Below, one piece after another: positions 54,386-63,038 of a stretch of 64,000 bases of DNA; positions within the stretch are counted from its first letter, which is position 1, and each line of letters begins with the position of its first letter. The DNA is from Kribbella sindirgiensis. GTDB taxonomy: Bacteria; Actinomycetota; Actinomycetes; Propionibacteriales; Kribbellaceae. Both the position numbers and the translations under genes were made by a program. The notes under the pieces are model-generated. The model was not told where the DNA came from. It saw only the letters and a list, made by a program, of their open reading frames with translations, and did not search any database. The stretch spans positions 1 through 64,000 of the forward strand of contig NZ_SJKA01000007.1 in NCBI RefSeq assembly GCF_004331435.1, written 5' to 3'.

Positions 54386-55883
54386 CTTGCTGGATGCCGC
54401 CCTGGTCCGTCGGCGCGAGTGAGAGCCCGTTGACGGCTTTGGCGCCGGTGGGCGACCAGTGTGGACGGTCCGGTCCGTTCGGGTTGCCGGTCCGCGCGAA
54501 CGCCGTCCAGTAGTCGATCATCTGGTTCGACAGCTGCTGCTGCGTCTCCGACATCGGGAAGTCGTACCCACCGAGCCGGAACAGGTACGGGAGCTCCATG
54601 GCGTGTGCGGCTCCCAGCCCGGGTGCACCGATCGGTGAGTGCTTGTCAGCGAACTCGTACGCGTACACCGGCACTATGAGCGCCGCCTGCTGATCCGTCG
54701 CGACCTGTGTGCACGACCAGATCCGGTCCGTCGTCACAGCACCCCACGCCGCGGCCGGCGACTCGTAGCGTGACTGCGGGTACTGCCGCAGTACCTGAGG
54801 TGCCTTCTGCGCGCCGACCATGTTCTTCACCAGCGCCGGGTAGTCCTTGATGTCTCCGAACGCGGCCAGCCAGCCGTTCGCTTCGTCGTGGTTGTTGCCG
54901 GAGATGATCGGCACCCGGTGGAACAGCCCAGCCTTCATCGCCTTCGCAGGGCTGAACGGTACGACGGGACTCCCGCCGTACCCGATCTGCGTGAACTGGA
55001 GCAGGTCGTCCACCAGTACGTCGGCCTTCAGACTGCGCAGGCACTCGAGCGTCGTGCAGTGCTTGCTGTCGGCCCACTCCTTGCCGGTCGCCTGTACCCG
55101 GCTGACCGGGATCCACGGCGAGTCAGCGGTCTGGCCCGGGTACTGGCTGTTGTCGGCCCAGTTGAAGGCGCACGAGCCACTCTGCATGATCGCCTTCGCG
55201 AACAGGCCTGTGGAGGTCGGAGAAGTCAGCTGGGCGCACACGCTCATCCCACCGGCGGACTCACCCGCCACCGTGACGTTGCGCGGGTCGCCGCCGAACG
55301 CGCCGGCGTTGCGCTGCACCCAGCGCAGTGCGGCCTGCTGGTCCTGCAGGCCGAACGTGCCGGAGGCTGGCAGGCCCGGGTACCCGAAGAAGCCGAAGAT
55401 GCCGAGGCGGTAGTTGACCGTGACAACGACCACGTCACCGCGCGCGGCGAACTTCGACGCCTCGTAGCTGCTGCCGGCGCCGGAGAAGAACCCGCCGCCG
55501 GGGATCCACACCACGACGGCCCGTGGTTTCGTGGACGGCTTGGCGGGAGTCGTCACGTTCAGATAGAGGCAGTCCTCGGCGGTCGAACCGTCCGGTGCCT
55601 CGGAGTTCGCCTGCTGCGCGCAAACGCTGCCCGTCCTGGACGCCCGTACGCCGGTCCACGGCCGCGCCGGCTGCGGCGCCTTCCACCGCAACGCGCCCAC
55701 CGGTGGAGCGGCGTACGGAATCCCGTCGTACACCAGCGCATCCCCCACGGCCTTACTGGCCACCAGCCCTTTATCGGTCTGCACGATGCCAGGTTCCGCG
55801 GCCTCACCAGGCCCGGCGAACGCCACCAGCAACCCAGCCGGAGCCACCACGGCCGCCATCATCGCCAACAGTCTCTTCGTCAT
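54327..55883 (-). CDS. Secreted type-B carboxylesterase
   Basis: 518 residues from MTKRLLAMMAAVVAPAGLLVAFAGPGEAAEP (signal peptide, cleavage near EAA). The type-B esterase hallmarks are present: EDCLYLNVTTP, VVWIPGGGFFSGAGSS (oxyanion hole), the nucleophile elbow TVAGESAGGMSVCAQL (Ser), an acid probably in GNNHDEANGW (Glu), and the His in GAAHAMELPYLF. Cysteines in CAQQANSEAPDGSTAEDC and later pairs make the usual disulfides. Hydrolyses carboxylic esters outside the cell, possibly plant or polymer-derived. The 3' end overlaps the convergent channel gene by 59 nt. Confidence 0.9.
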   Translation of the reverse strand: MTKRLLAMMAAVVAPAGLLVAFAGPGEAAEPGIVQTDKGLVASKAVGDALVYDGIPYAAPPVGALRWKAPQPARPWTGVRASRTGSVCAQQANSEAPDGSTAEDCLYLNVTTPAKPSTKPRAVVVWIPGGGFFSGAGSSYEASKFAARGDVVVVTVNYRLGIFGFFGYPGLPASGTFGLQDQQAALRWVQRNAGAFGGDPRNVTVAGESAGGMSVCAQLTSPTSTGLFAKAIMQSGSCAFNWADNSQYPGQTADSPWIPVSRVQATGKEWADSKHCTTLECLRSLKADVLVDDLLQFTQIGYGGSPVVPFSPAKAMKAGLFHRVPIISGNNHDEANGWLAAFGDIKDYPALVKNMVGAQKAPQVLRQYPQSRYESPAAAWGAVTTDRIWSCTQVATDQQAALIVPVYAYEFADKHSPIGAPGLGAAHAMELPYLFRLGGYDFPMSETQQQLSNQMIDYWTAFARTGNPNGPDRPHWSPTGAKAVNGLSLAPTDQGGIQQVNPTAEHQCGFWSGLSTPA

Positions 55884-56021
55884 ACCGGCACTCTCCGCCG
55901 GCGGGCGCCCGCACGACTTCGGCCCGGTGGCCAGAAGCAATCAGACTTTGGTCTGTGGCAAGGATGCGCGGGCGGCTCCGACATTGTTGTGAATCGACCA
56001 CGACACCGAGGAGATCCGGCG

Positions 56022-57143
56022 ATGAACTCGCAAGCCATCACTCCGTTCCGTATCGACGTTCCGCAGCACGAGCTCGACGACCTTCGGTATCGGCTGGACC
56101 GGGCGCGGTTCACGGAGGAGTTGCCGGATGCCGGCTGGGACTACGGCGTACCGGTCGGCTATGTCCGGGACCTCGTCGCCCATTGGCGGACCGCCTACGA
56201 CTGGCGCGCCTGGGAGGCAAAGCTCAACCGCTATCCGCAGTTCACGACCGAGATCGACGGACAGCGCATCCATTTCCTGCACGTGCGCTCACCGGAGCCG
56301 GACGCGGCGCCGCTGATCCTGACGCACGGCTGGCCTGGGTCGATCGCGGAGTGGGCCGACGTGATCGGCCCGTTGACAGACCCCCGCGCGCACGGCGCCG
56401 ACCCGGCGACGGCGTTTCACCTGATCATCCCCTCTCTGCCGGGATTCGGTTTCTCCGGTCCGACGACGGAGCGTGGCTGGGGGCCGCGCCGCATCGCCGT
56501 CGCCTGGGCCGAGTTGATGACCCGGCTCGGCTACGACCGGTTCTGCGTCGCCGGCAACGACTGGGGAACGTTCGTCTCCCTCGAGCTCGGCCGACTCGTC
56601 CCGGAGCGCGTCGTCGGTATCCACGTGACCCAGATCTTCACCGGCCCCACCGGCGAGCCAGGTGAACTGGACGATCTCACCGAGGACGAAGAGGCCGCGC
56701 TGGCCAACGAGCGGCAGTTCGAGGAGAGCATGAGTGCGTACGGCGCACTCCAGGCCCAGCAGCCGCAATCGCTCGCGCATGCACTGGCGGACTCGCCGGT
56801 CGGGCTCCTCGGGTGGCACTGCCTGATCTACCGCGGCGGTCTGGACCCCGATTTCATCCTGACCAACGTGATGATCCACTGGCTCACCGGAACCGTCGCC
56901 TCGGCGATGCGCATCTACTACGAATTCGCCCAGCAGGGCGCGCCCACCGGGCCGACGACCGTACCGCTGGCGCTCGCGCAGTTCAGCGAGGACACCAAGC
57001 CGGTCCGCCGGTTCGTCCGCCGCGACCACCAGAACCTGGTCTCCTGGAACGTCTACGACCGGCCAGGCCACTTCGCCGCGACTCAGTCACCAGACTTACT
57101 GATCACCGACATCCAAACGTTCTTCACGAGCCGTGTCGTCTGA
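56022..57143 (+). CDS. Epoxide-hydrolase-family alpha/beta hydrolase
   Basis: 373 residues from the ATG at 56022 (MNSQAITPFRIDVPQHELDDLRYRLDRARFTEELPD), GAGGAG upstream. The EHN N-terminal domain (about 5-105, ending FLHVRSPEPDAAPLILTHGWPGS) is followed by the hydrolase fold. Nucleophile Asp in CVAGNDWGTFVSLELGRL (G-x-D-W-G). The oxyanion H-G-W-P is present. Cap-domain tyrosines appear in the IYRGG and MRIYYEF segments. The C-terminal His near RRDHQNL. Microsomal-like epoxide hydrolase or juvenile-hormone-type fold; substrate unknown. Much longer upstream open frame excluded. Overlaps cobF by 20 nt. Confidence 0.88.
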   Translation: MNSQAITPFRIDVPQHELDDLRYRLDRARFTEELPDAGWDYGVPVGYVRDLVAHWRTAYDWRAWEAKLNRYPQFTTEIDGQRIHFLHVRSPEPDAAPLILTHGWPGSIAEWADVIGPLTDPRAHGADPATAFHLIIPSLPGFGFSGPTTERGWGPRRIAVAWAELMTRLGYDRFCVAGNDWGTFVSLELGRLVPERVVGIHVTQIFTGPTGEPGELDDLTEDEEAALANERQFEESMSAYGALQAQQPQSLAHALADSPVGLLGWHCLIYRGGLDPDFILTNVMIHWLTGTVASAMRIYYEFAQQGAPTGPTTVPLALAQFSEDTKPVRRFVRRDHQNLVSWNVYDRPGHFAATQSPDLLITDIQTFFTSRVV

Positions 57144-57885
57144 GCAAGTAGGTGTCCATGATCCAGCCCTTGCGATCGCGGGCCTCGGCGCGGACCTTCT
57201 CGATCTCGGGGGCGACCTCTCGGAGTGGGCCGGAGATCAGCAGCTCGTCCGGTGTGCCGAGGTAGGCGCCCCAGTAGATGTCGGCGTCCTGGTCGAGATG
57301 CTCCGTGAACGCGGTCTGGGCGTCGAGCATCACCACGACATCGTCCACGCCCGCCGGCCATTCGCGTGCGAGCCGGCGGCCGGTGGTGATCTGGATCGGG
57401 CGCCCGACCTGGTTCAGTCCGACGCGATGCCGTGCGGCGAGCGTCGACACGCTGCTGATCCCGGGAATCACCTCGACCGAGAACGCGAGCTCACCCCGCG
57501 CCAGGATGTCGTCCAGGATCGCCAGCGTGCTGTCGTACAGCGACGGGTCGCCCCACACCAGGAAGGCCCCTACCTGATCCTCACCCAGCTCGGCCGCGAT
57601 CAGGTCCGCGCACACATCGGCCCGGCGCCGCCGCCAGTCGTCAACGGCCTCGACGTACGCCGACGTCGTACGGTCCCGCTCCGGGTCCCGCCCGACCACG
57701 ACCCGGTACTCCTTCGAGGTCGCGTACCGCCGCAGGATCTCCGACCGCAGATCCACCAGCTCCTGCTTGACCTCGCCCTTGTCCAGTACGAAGAACACGT
57801 CGACCCGGTTCAGCGCCGACACGGCCTGCATCGTCACCTGCTCCGGATCACCGGCGCCGACCCCGACCACCATGATCTCCCGCAT
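57124..57885 (-). CDS. cobF: Precorrin-6A synthase (deacetylating)
   Basis: 253 residues. SAM-dependent methyltransferase that methylates C1 and removes the acetyl group of the ring-contracted precorrin-5. MREIMVVGVGAGDPEQVTMQAVSALNRVDVFFVLDKG, LVWGDPSLYDSTLAILDDIL and VIPGISSVSTLAARHRVGLNQVGRPIQITTGRRL are the family motifs; DTYLLRRHGS is a typical C-terminus. It lies nearly 8 kb from cobGHIJ and is monocistronic, so the pathway genes are scattered in this genome. Convergent with the epoxide hydrolase gene. Confidence 0.94.
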   Translation of the reverse strand: MREIMVVGVGAGDPEQVTMQAVSALNRVDVFFVLDKGEVKQELVDLRSEILRRYATSKEYRVVVGRDPERDRTTSAYVEAVDDWRRRRADVCADLIAAELGEDQVGAFLVWGDPSLYDSTLAILDDILARGELAFSVEVIPGISSVSTLAARHRVGLNQVGRPIQITTGRRLAREWPAGVDDVVVMLDAQTAFTEHLDQDADIYWGAYLGTPDELLISGPLREVAPEIEKVRAEARDRKGWIMDTYLLRRHGS

Positions 57886-57964
57886 GCGCGCAGCCTATGT
57901 CACCCCTCCCCGGCACCCGGAGTCCGACCACCGACGCCCACGGAGCTGCCTGGTCGCGACGGAT

Positions 57965-58034
57965 GGTGAGTGAGAGGTGGTGAGTGAGGGGGTGCGGTCA
58001 CGAGGGCGGTCACGAGGGGGACGAGGGGACGAGG
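57965..58034 (+). repeat. Short tandem-like G-rich repeats
   Basis: GGTGAGTGAG occurs at 57965 and 57979. GGTCACGAGGG occurs at 57996 and 58008. GGACGAGG occurs at 58019 and 58027. The following bases remain G/T rich up to about 58110. The 233-base gap between cobF and the HNH gene has no gene. Tandem duplication by slippage is the simplest explanation. Confidence 0.6.
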
Positions 58035-58118
58035 GGGGTGTGGGCGTGGGGTATCGGCCGACGGGTGGTTGCCTGTCGGGTGTGGGTGTGCCTTGGACCG
58101 GAGCCTCGGGTGCGCGGG

Positions 58119-59357
58119 TCAGGCTGTTTGGCGGAGGGGTGGTGGGTCGGGGTCGGACCAGGTGGGGCGGGTCACGGTGGGGTGGCCGTTGGTGAGGGTG
58201 ATGGTGAGTCGGCCTTGGTGGACGTTGATGTGGTCGCGTTTGCAGAGGAGGGCGAGGTTGTCGAGGGAGGTGGGGCCGCCGTCGGCCCAGTGGGTGATGT
58301 GGTGGGCCTCGGACATGGCGGGTGGTGCGCCGCAGGCGATGCAGCCTTTGTCGCGGGTGTTGAGGGCTTGGCGGATGGCGCGGGTGACGAAGCGGTGTTC
58401 GGCCCCGACGTCGAGGGGTTCGGAGTGGGAGCCGAGGACCAGGGGGATGATGCCGGCGTCGCAGGCGAGTCGTCGGACGGCCGCCGCGGAGAGTGTGTCG
58501 CCGTGCACCAGGTCGCCCCGGCCCAGCCCGCCGTCGTGGGTGTTGGTGGCGGTTTTGAGGTCTTGGAGGTCGATGGTGACGGTGATGTGCGGCTTGATCT
58601 CGCCGTGGCCGGGCACGGCGGATCCGGTGCCGGCGGCGGTGGTGAGGATCGCGGTGAGGGCGTCGGCCTGTCGCTTGCTGCGCGGACGCGGGTCGCGCTC
58701 GCCGTCGGGGGTTTTGTGGGGTTTGGCGCCGGCGAAGATCAGGGTCTGGAAGAGTTCGGCGTTCTCGTCGGCGAGGTAGCCGCCGAAGGTGATGCCGCGA
58801 TCGGCCGGCTTGATCCACAGTGCCTCGCGGGACGACGTGTCGTCCTCGTTGCGGGGTTCGGGGCCGTCGGTGTCGAGCCGTTCGCGCATTTCCTTGCCGA
58901 GCTTGCGCAGGTCGGCCGGTGGGAGCAGGTGGGCTGCCTGGACCATGGATTCTTCGGCGACGCGCAGGTCCTCCACAGACGCTCCCGCAGACGACGGGAC
59001 CTTCTCGAGCGCGGACACGATCGCCCCTGCCTGTCCCACATTCAACTGGGCCGCGTCGGCTGGGTTGGCTGGGTGGCCGGTGCCGAGGGCCGCGGTGACG
59101 GCTGGGTATTTGTGCAGGGCACGCGCCAGGCGGAGGTCTCGGCGTACGTCGTCGGGATCCAGCCGGTAGCGGATCGAGAGTAGTTGCACGGTGTCGCGGG
59201 CGCCGAGTTCTTGGGCGTAGCCGTCGGTGTCGAGGCTAGCCGTCAGGTGCAGGCAGCGGATCTGGAGGCGGGCGATCTCGGCGTGTGTCGCGTCGAGGGC
59301 AGACAGCTTCTCGCTGCTGCTCATCGACCACACGGGTCGCTCGTCCAGGATCGCCAT
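58119..59357 (-). CDS. DUF222-HNH endonuclease domain protein (13E12-like)
   Basis: 412 residues from MAILDERPVWSMSSSEKLSALDATHAEIARLQIRCL. The N-terminal DUF222 region is about 1-230, helix rich with LGARDTVQLLSIRYRLDPDDVRRDLRLARAL. The C-terminal HNH nuclease module has KGCIACGAPPAMSEAHHITHWADGGPTSLDNLALLCKRDHINVHQGRLTI with the C-x-x-C, H-H and H-x-x-x-H residues in place. These occur in many copies in actinobacterial genomes, often in repeats or near mobile elements. Activity and target are unknown. No partner gene adjacent. Longer upstream frame excluded. Confidence 0.88.
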   Translation of the reverse strand: MAILDERPVWSMSSSEKLSALDATHAEIARLQIRCLHLTASLDTDGYAQELGARDTVQLLSIRYRLDPDDVRRDLRLARALHKYPAVTAALGTGHPANPADAAQLNVGQAGAIVSALEKVPSSAGASVEDLRVAEESMVQAAHLLPPADLRKLGKEMRERLDTDGPEPRNEDDTSSREALWIKPADRGITFGGYLADENAELFQTLIFAGAKPHKTPDGERDPRPRSKRQADALTAILTTAAGTGSAVPGHGEIKPHITVTIDLQDLKTATNTHDGGLGRGDLVHGDTLSAAAVRRLACDAGIIPLVLGSHSEPLDVGAEHRFVTRAIRQALNTRDKGCIACGAPPAMSEAHHITHWADGGPTSLDNLALLCKRDHINVHQGRLTITLTNGHPTVTRPTWSDPDPPPLRQTA

Positions 59358-59490
59358 ACCCAAGACCCTAGACACACCCACCGACAGTTTTCGAGCCAGA
59401 AAGCCCTTATCTGCAAGGGATCCATCGATTGGCAGGTTCATGCCAAGTTATCCACAAATCCGCACCGCTGCCGGCGGACGCTCGAAACGA

Positions 59491-59838
59491 TCAGACCGTC
59501 AGCAGCAGTCCGGCCGCGATGACGGATCCCACGACGGCGCCGCCGTAGCACAGGACCACGATCGGTACGGCGTAGCGCTTGAGCTGCAGGCCGTCGTACA
59601 GGGTGTAGCGGAAGCGGTGCGCCCAGTGGAACAGTGCGAGTGCGCAGAGGCCGAACAGCACCAGGCGGGTGAGCGGATTCCGCAGTACGGCGAGCAGGTG
59701 GTCGTGTGAAGGTGACCACAGGTCGAGCGGGATCGCGATACCGAACAGGAACAGCAGGATCGGCACCATCAGCGCGGCCACCATGCCACCGGAGCTGAAC
59801 AGCATCCACAGGAACGGTTCCGGTGAGCGGCGGTTCAT
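59491..59838 (-). CDS. frdD: Fumarate reductase membrane subunit D
   Basis: 115 residues with three membrane helices: PFLWMLFSSGGMVAALMVPILLFLFGIAIPLDL, RLVLFGLCALALFHWAHRFRYTLYDGL and AVPIVVLCYGGAVVGSVIAAGLLLTV. It starts MNRRSPEPF, similar to E. coli FrdD (119 residues). The ATG overlaps the frdC stop as ATGA. With FrdC it anchors the complex and forms the menaquinol site. The two-protein anchor distinguishes this QFR from the succinate dehydrogenases of actinobacteria. Confidence 0.9.
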   Translation of the reverse strand: MNRRSPEPFLWMLFSSGGMVAALMVPILLFLFGIAIPLDLWSPSHDHLLAVLRNPLTRLVLFGLCALALFHWAHRFRYTLYDGLQLKRYAVPIVVLCYGGAVVGSVIAAGLLLTV

Positions 59839-60215
59839 CGCAACACCAGCCACGCGACGACGGCTGACAGCACCAGCCAGGCCAGGTAGTGCGCGGCAAC
59901 GACCTGCCGCGCCGGCACCCGGCGGCCGCGGACCTTGATCGCCATCGCCCGAGGCGCCAGGCCGAACCACGTCACCACGTGCAGCAGCACGAACACCATC
60001 GCGATCACGTTGATCGCGACCACCCACCACTGGCCGCTCCAGTCGACGAAGCGCTGGTACGACGCGGCGCCGTCGCTGATCGCGTTCACCAGCAACAGCA
60101 GGAACACGACGAACCACGCGACGAACACGCTGCTCAGCTCACGCAGTACGAAGAGCACGTACGCGCGGCGCTCGAGCCACCAGAGCAGGTGAATCGGCCG
60201 CTGGTAGACGCTCAC
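59835..60215 (-). CDS. frdC: Fumarate reductase membrane subunit C
   Basis: 126 residues from a GTG at 60215 (MSVYQRPIHLLWWLERRAYVLFVLRELSSVFVAWF). Three helices: LRELSSVFVAWFVVFLLLLVNAI, WWVVAINVIAMVFVLLHVVTWF and VVAAHYLAWLVLSAVVAWLVL. The family residues W-W-L, R-E-x-T/S-S-x-x-V and H-V-V-T-W-F-x-L-x-P are conserved. Overlaps the frdB stop by 4 nt (GTGA) and the frdD start by 4 nt. Encodes quinone-binding anchor subunit. Confidence 0.9.
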   Translation of the reverse strand: MSVYQRPIHLLWWLERRAYVLFVLRELSSVFVAWFVVFLLLLVNAISDGAASYQRFVDWSGQWWVVAINVIAMVFVLLHVVTWFGLAPRAMAIKVRGRRVPARQVVAAHYLAWLVLSAVVAWLVLR

Positions 60216-60973
60216 CGCCTGCTCCGGGAACGAGGCATCAGCAGCTCTTTGATCGATTCCGTCGCGGCCGTCAGCTTGTAGCGCTGGATCGCCCCGGCCG
60301 GATCCACGCCCTTCGGACACACGGCACTGCATTCTCCCACGAACGTGCAGGCCCAGATCCCTTCCGGCGACGACAGTACGTCGCGACGCTCGTCGGCGCC
60401 CTCGTCCCGCGAGTCCAGGTTGTACCGCTGCGCGAGCGCGATCGCGGCCGGGCCGAGGAAGTCCGGTTCGAGGCTGTAGACCGGGCAGGCCGAGTAGCAG
60501 AGCATGCAGTTGATGCACATGCTGTACTGCTGGTACTCGTCCAGCTCCTCCGGCGTCTGCAGGTACTCGCCGTCCTCGACCGGACTCTGCACCTCGCGGA
60601 CCAACCACGGCGTGACCTTCGGCAGCTTGGTCATGAAGTCGTCGATGTCCACCACCAGGTCGCGCACGACCGGGAAGTTGCGCAGCGGCTCGACCCGGAT
60701 CGGGCCGGGGGCGTAGTCGGTGAGGAAGGTCGCGCAACTCAACTGGGGTTCGCCGTTCACCGTCATCCCGCAACTGCCGCAGATCCCCATCCGGCACGAC
60801 CAGCGGAACGACAGGGTCCCGTCCAGGTGGTCCTTCACGTAGGTGAGGCCGTCCAGGATCGCCCAGTGCTCCCGCAGCGGTACCTGGTACGACTGCAGTG
60901 TCGGTTCGGTGTCGACTCCGGGCCGGTAGCGCGCGACCTCCAGCGTGATCTCCAGCGTGGTCTCGGTGGCCAT
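60212..60973 (-). CDS. frdB: Fumarate reductase iron-sulfur subunit B
   Basis: 253 residues from MATETTLEITLEVARYRPGVDTEPTLQSYQVPL. Cysteine clusters in order: 2Fe-2S (CRMGICGSCG and C in QLSCATF), 4Fe-4S (CINCMLCYSACP), and 3Fe-4S/4Fe-4S (CTFVGECSAVCPKG). It passes electrons from the menaquinol site to FrdA. Same-strand overlap with frdC and a gap of 2 nt from frdA show one operon. The end of the upstream open frame in the same phase is antisense-like and was excluded. Confidence 0.95.
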   Translation of the reverse strand: MATETTLEITLEVARYRPGVDTEPTLQSYQVPLREHWAILDGLTYVKDHLDGTLSFRWSCRMGICGSCGMTVNGEPQLSCATFLTDYAPGPIRVEPLRNFPVVRDLVVDIDDFMTKLPKVTPWLVREVQSPVEDGEYLQTPEELDEYQQYSMCINCMLCYSACPVYSLEPDFLGPAAIALAQRYNLDSRDEGADERRDVLSSPEGIWACTFVGECSAVCPKGVDPAGAIQRYKLTAATESIKELLMPRSRSRR

Positions 60974-60975
60974 CA

Positions 60976-62718
60976 CTACCTCCCGTAGACCCGTTCGCCC
61001 GGTGGCCAGCGCGTGAGTGTCACCGGCAGGTACCCGACGCGGCTGGATCCGTCCGGTTGGCGTCGTACCAGTGAATGCGCCAGGAACTGTTCGTCGTCGC
61101 GGGCCGGGAAGTCGGTCCGCTGGTGCGCGCCGCGCGACTCCTCCCGGAGCGCCGCGCTGTCGATGATGCACTCGGCGACATCCAGCATGAATCCGAGTTC
61201 GAGCCACGCGATCAGCTCGGTGTTGAAGTTCGTGCTGTGGTCGTCGATCCCCGCGTGCTGGAAGCGCAGCCGCAGCTCCGCCAGTTCGTGCGCGGCCTTG
61301 GTCAGTGAATCGCCGTCGCGGTAGATCCCGGCGCCGTTCTCCATCGTGGCCTGCATCTCGGTCCGGATGTCCGCGATCCGCTGGTGTCCCTCGACGCGCC
61401 GGCCCAGGTCCGCTGCCAGCCGGCGCTCCTCGTCCCGGCCCTGCGCGACAATCGAGGACGGCACTTCGCGGTGGTAGCGACCCGCGAAGACCGCGGCGGC
61501 GCGGCCGGCCCGGTTGCCGAACACCAGACACTCCGGCAACGAGTTCGACCCCAGCCGGTTGGCACCGTTGATGCTGACACAGGCCACCTCACCGGCGGCG
61601 TACAGGCCGTCGAGCGGGGTGGCGCCGCGAAGATCCGTGTGGACGCCGCCCATCATGTAGTGCACGACCGGGCGCACCGGGACGAGTTCGCGCACCGGAT
61701 CGATGTTCTGGTACTTCGAGCACAGCTCCCGGACGAACGGTAGCTTGGCGTCGATCAGCTTCGCCCCGAGGTGCCGCAGATCCAGGTTCACGACCGGTCC
61801 GTACGGCGTATCGATCGTGCGGCCCTTCTCCATTTCGTGGACGAACGCCTGCGACAGCCGGTCGCGTGGCCCGAGTTCCATGTTGCGCAGCACGGGGTCC
61901 GGTGTCGGCGTACCGAGGTCGTAGTCCTGCAGGTAGCGGTAGCCGTCCTTGTTGAGCAGCCACCCGCCTTCGGCCCTGGCCGCCTCGGTGATCAGGATCC
62001 CGGTGAACGGCAGGCCGGTCGGGTGGTACTGGACGAACTCCATGTCCTTGAGCGGTGCCCCGGCACGATAGGCCAGCGCCATCCCGTCGCCGGTCTTGAT
62101 GTTGGCGTTCGTCGTGAACGGGAACACCCGGCCGCAGCCGCCGGTGCAGAGGATCACCGCGTTCGCCGTGATGGTCTCGATCCGCCCGGTCGCCAGTTCG
62201 ATCGCGACCACGCCGTACGCGCGCCCGTCGTCGACCAGGATCTTGGTGACGTACCACTCGTCGTACCGGACAATGTCGGAGTAGGAGAGCGCGGTCTGGA
62301 ACAGTGTGTGCAGCAGGTGGAACCCGGTGCGGTCGGCAGCGAACCAGGTGCGCTTCTTCTTCATACCGCCGAACGCGCGGACCGCGATCTTCCCGTCCGG
62401 CTGCCGGCTCCACGGGCAACCCCAGTGTTCGAGCCGGAGCAGCTCCCGCGGGGCCTCGGCGACGAACGCCTCGACGGCGTCCTGGTCACACAGCCAGTCG
62501 CCGCCGGACACCGTGTCGTACGCGTGCTCGTCCCGCGTGTCGTCAGCCCCGGCCACCGCCGCGGCACCGCCCTCGGCGGACACCGTGTGGCTGCGCATCG
62601 GGTAGACCTTCGAGATCACCGCAACGCGCAGTGCCGGGTTGGTCTCGGCCACCGCGATGGCAGCTCTCAACCCGGCACCGCCGCCTCCAACCACCACCAC
62701 ATCGTGATAGTTCGCCAT
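60976..62718 (-). CDS. frdA: Fumarate reductase flavoprotein subunit A
   Basis: 580 residues. FAD-binding VVVVGGGGAGLRAAIAVAE, His44 in RSHTVSAEGGAAA is the covalent FAD attachment site, and NANIKTGDGMALAYRAGAPLKDMEFVQYHPTGL is the capping-domain part. The active-site motif H-Y-M-M-G-G and the CVSINGANRLGSNSLPECLVFG region are present. Reduces fumarate to succinate with menaquinol, or the reverse. The ATG is one base from the stop of a small upstream gene. Similar length to mycobacterial FrdA. Confidence 0.95.
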   Translation of the reverse strand: MANYHDVVVVGGGGAGLRAAIAVAETNPALRVAVISKVYPMRSHTVSAEGGAAAVAGADDTRDEHAYDTVSGGDWLCDQDAVEAFVAEAPRELLRLEHWGCPWSRQPDGKIAVRAFGGMKKKRTWFAADRTGFHLLHTLFQTALSYSDIVRYDEWYVTKILVDDGRAYGVVAIELATGRIETITANAVILCTGGCGRVFPFTTNANIKTGDGMALAYRAGAPLKDMEFVQYHPTGLPFTGILITEAARAEGGWLLNKDGYRYLQDYDLGTPTPDPVLRNMELGPRDRLSQAFVHEMEKGRTIDTPYGPVVNLDLRHLGAKLIDAKLPFVRELCSKYQNIDPVRELVPVRPVVHYMMGGVHTDLRGATPLDGLYAAGEVACVSINGANRLGSNSLPECLVFGNRAGRAAAVFAGRYHREVPSSIVAQGRDEERRLAADLGRRVEGHQRIADIRTEMQATMENGAGIYRDGDSLTKAAHELAELRLRFQHAGIDDHSTNFNTELIAWLELGFMLDVAECIIDSAALREESRGAHQRTDFPARDDEQFLAHSLVRRQPDGSSRVGYLPVTLTRWPPGERVYGR

Positions 62719-62720
62719 GG

Positions 62721-62954
62721 CTAGGCTTCGTGGTCGCCGCTGTGCTCGTCCATCAGCACTTTGCCGTCGTGCCGCACAGTCCGGATCCGGACGCTGCCGT
62801 CGTGGAACTCGTGCCGCATCTGCCGGCACCCGCACGCGAACAGCACGTCATCGAGCCGGAAGCCCTCGAAGTCGTCTTCCTGGCTCCGATCGGCATCTCC
62901 GAGCCGCCCACACGGCGCCCGTTCCCCAGTGAGATGCGTCTTCGTCCCCGTCAT
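62721..62954 (-). CDS. Small cysteine/histidine-containing protein upstream of frdA
   Basis: 77 residues, MTGTKTHLTGERAPCGRLGDADRSQEDDF, with a middle of FACGCRQMRHEFHDGSVRIRTVRHDGKVLMDEHSGDHEA. C-G-C followed by H-x-x-H and later His residues could bind a metal. GAGGAGGTGG just upstream of the ATG at 62954 is a strong ribosome binding site, and the gene ends 2 bases before the frdA start. It therefore probably leads the frd operon. No homologous family was recognised. Function unknown; metal binding or a regulator of the complex is speculation. Confidence 0.7.
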   Translation of the reverse strand: MTGTKTHLTGERAPCGRLGDADRSQEDDFEGFRLDDVLFACGCRQMRHEFHDGSVRIRTVRHDGKVLMDEHSGDHEA

Positions 62955-62983
62955 TCGCCCACCTCCTCGCCCCTCGAGGTGTT

Positions 62984-62999
62984 CGTGACTTACATCACA
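62984..62999. promoter_or_regulatory. GlxR/CRP-type binding site before the frd operon
   Basis: CGTGACTTACATCACA (62984-62999) matches the GlxR/CRP consensus TGTGA-N2-TA-N2-TCACA at all fixed positions except the first T. It lies 30 bases upstream of the start of the first operon gene, between the frd operon and zwf, both transcribed leftwards. An FNR-type regulator would recognise a different core (TTGAT), so cyclic-AMP-dependent control is the better guess. Confidence 0.6.
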
Positions 63000-63038
63000 C
63001 CTTCGATAGTGCGCCTGCCCGGCGAGGACGGCAATGGG

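Noticed and set aside
54888..56021. Long N-terminal extension of the epoxide-hydrolase-like gene
   Set aside because: The extension is antisense to the carboxylesterase gene. The ATG at 56022 has a good ribosome binding site and begins the normal EHN domain.
57960..58118. Possible CRISPR-like or regulatory direct repeats
   Set aside because: The repeats are 8-11 nt, in adjacent pairs with no regular spacers, so they are simple-sequence duplications.
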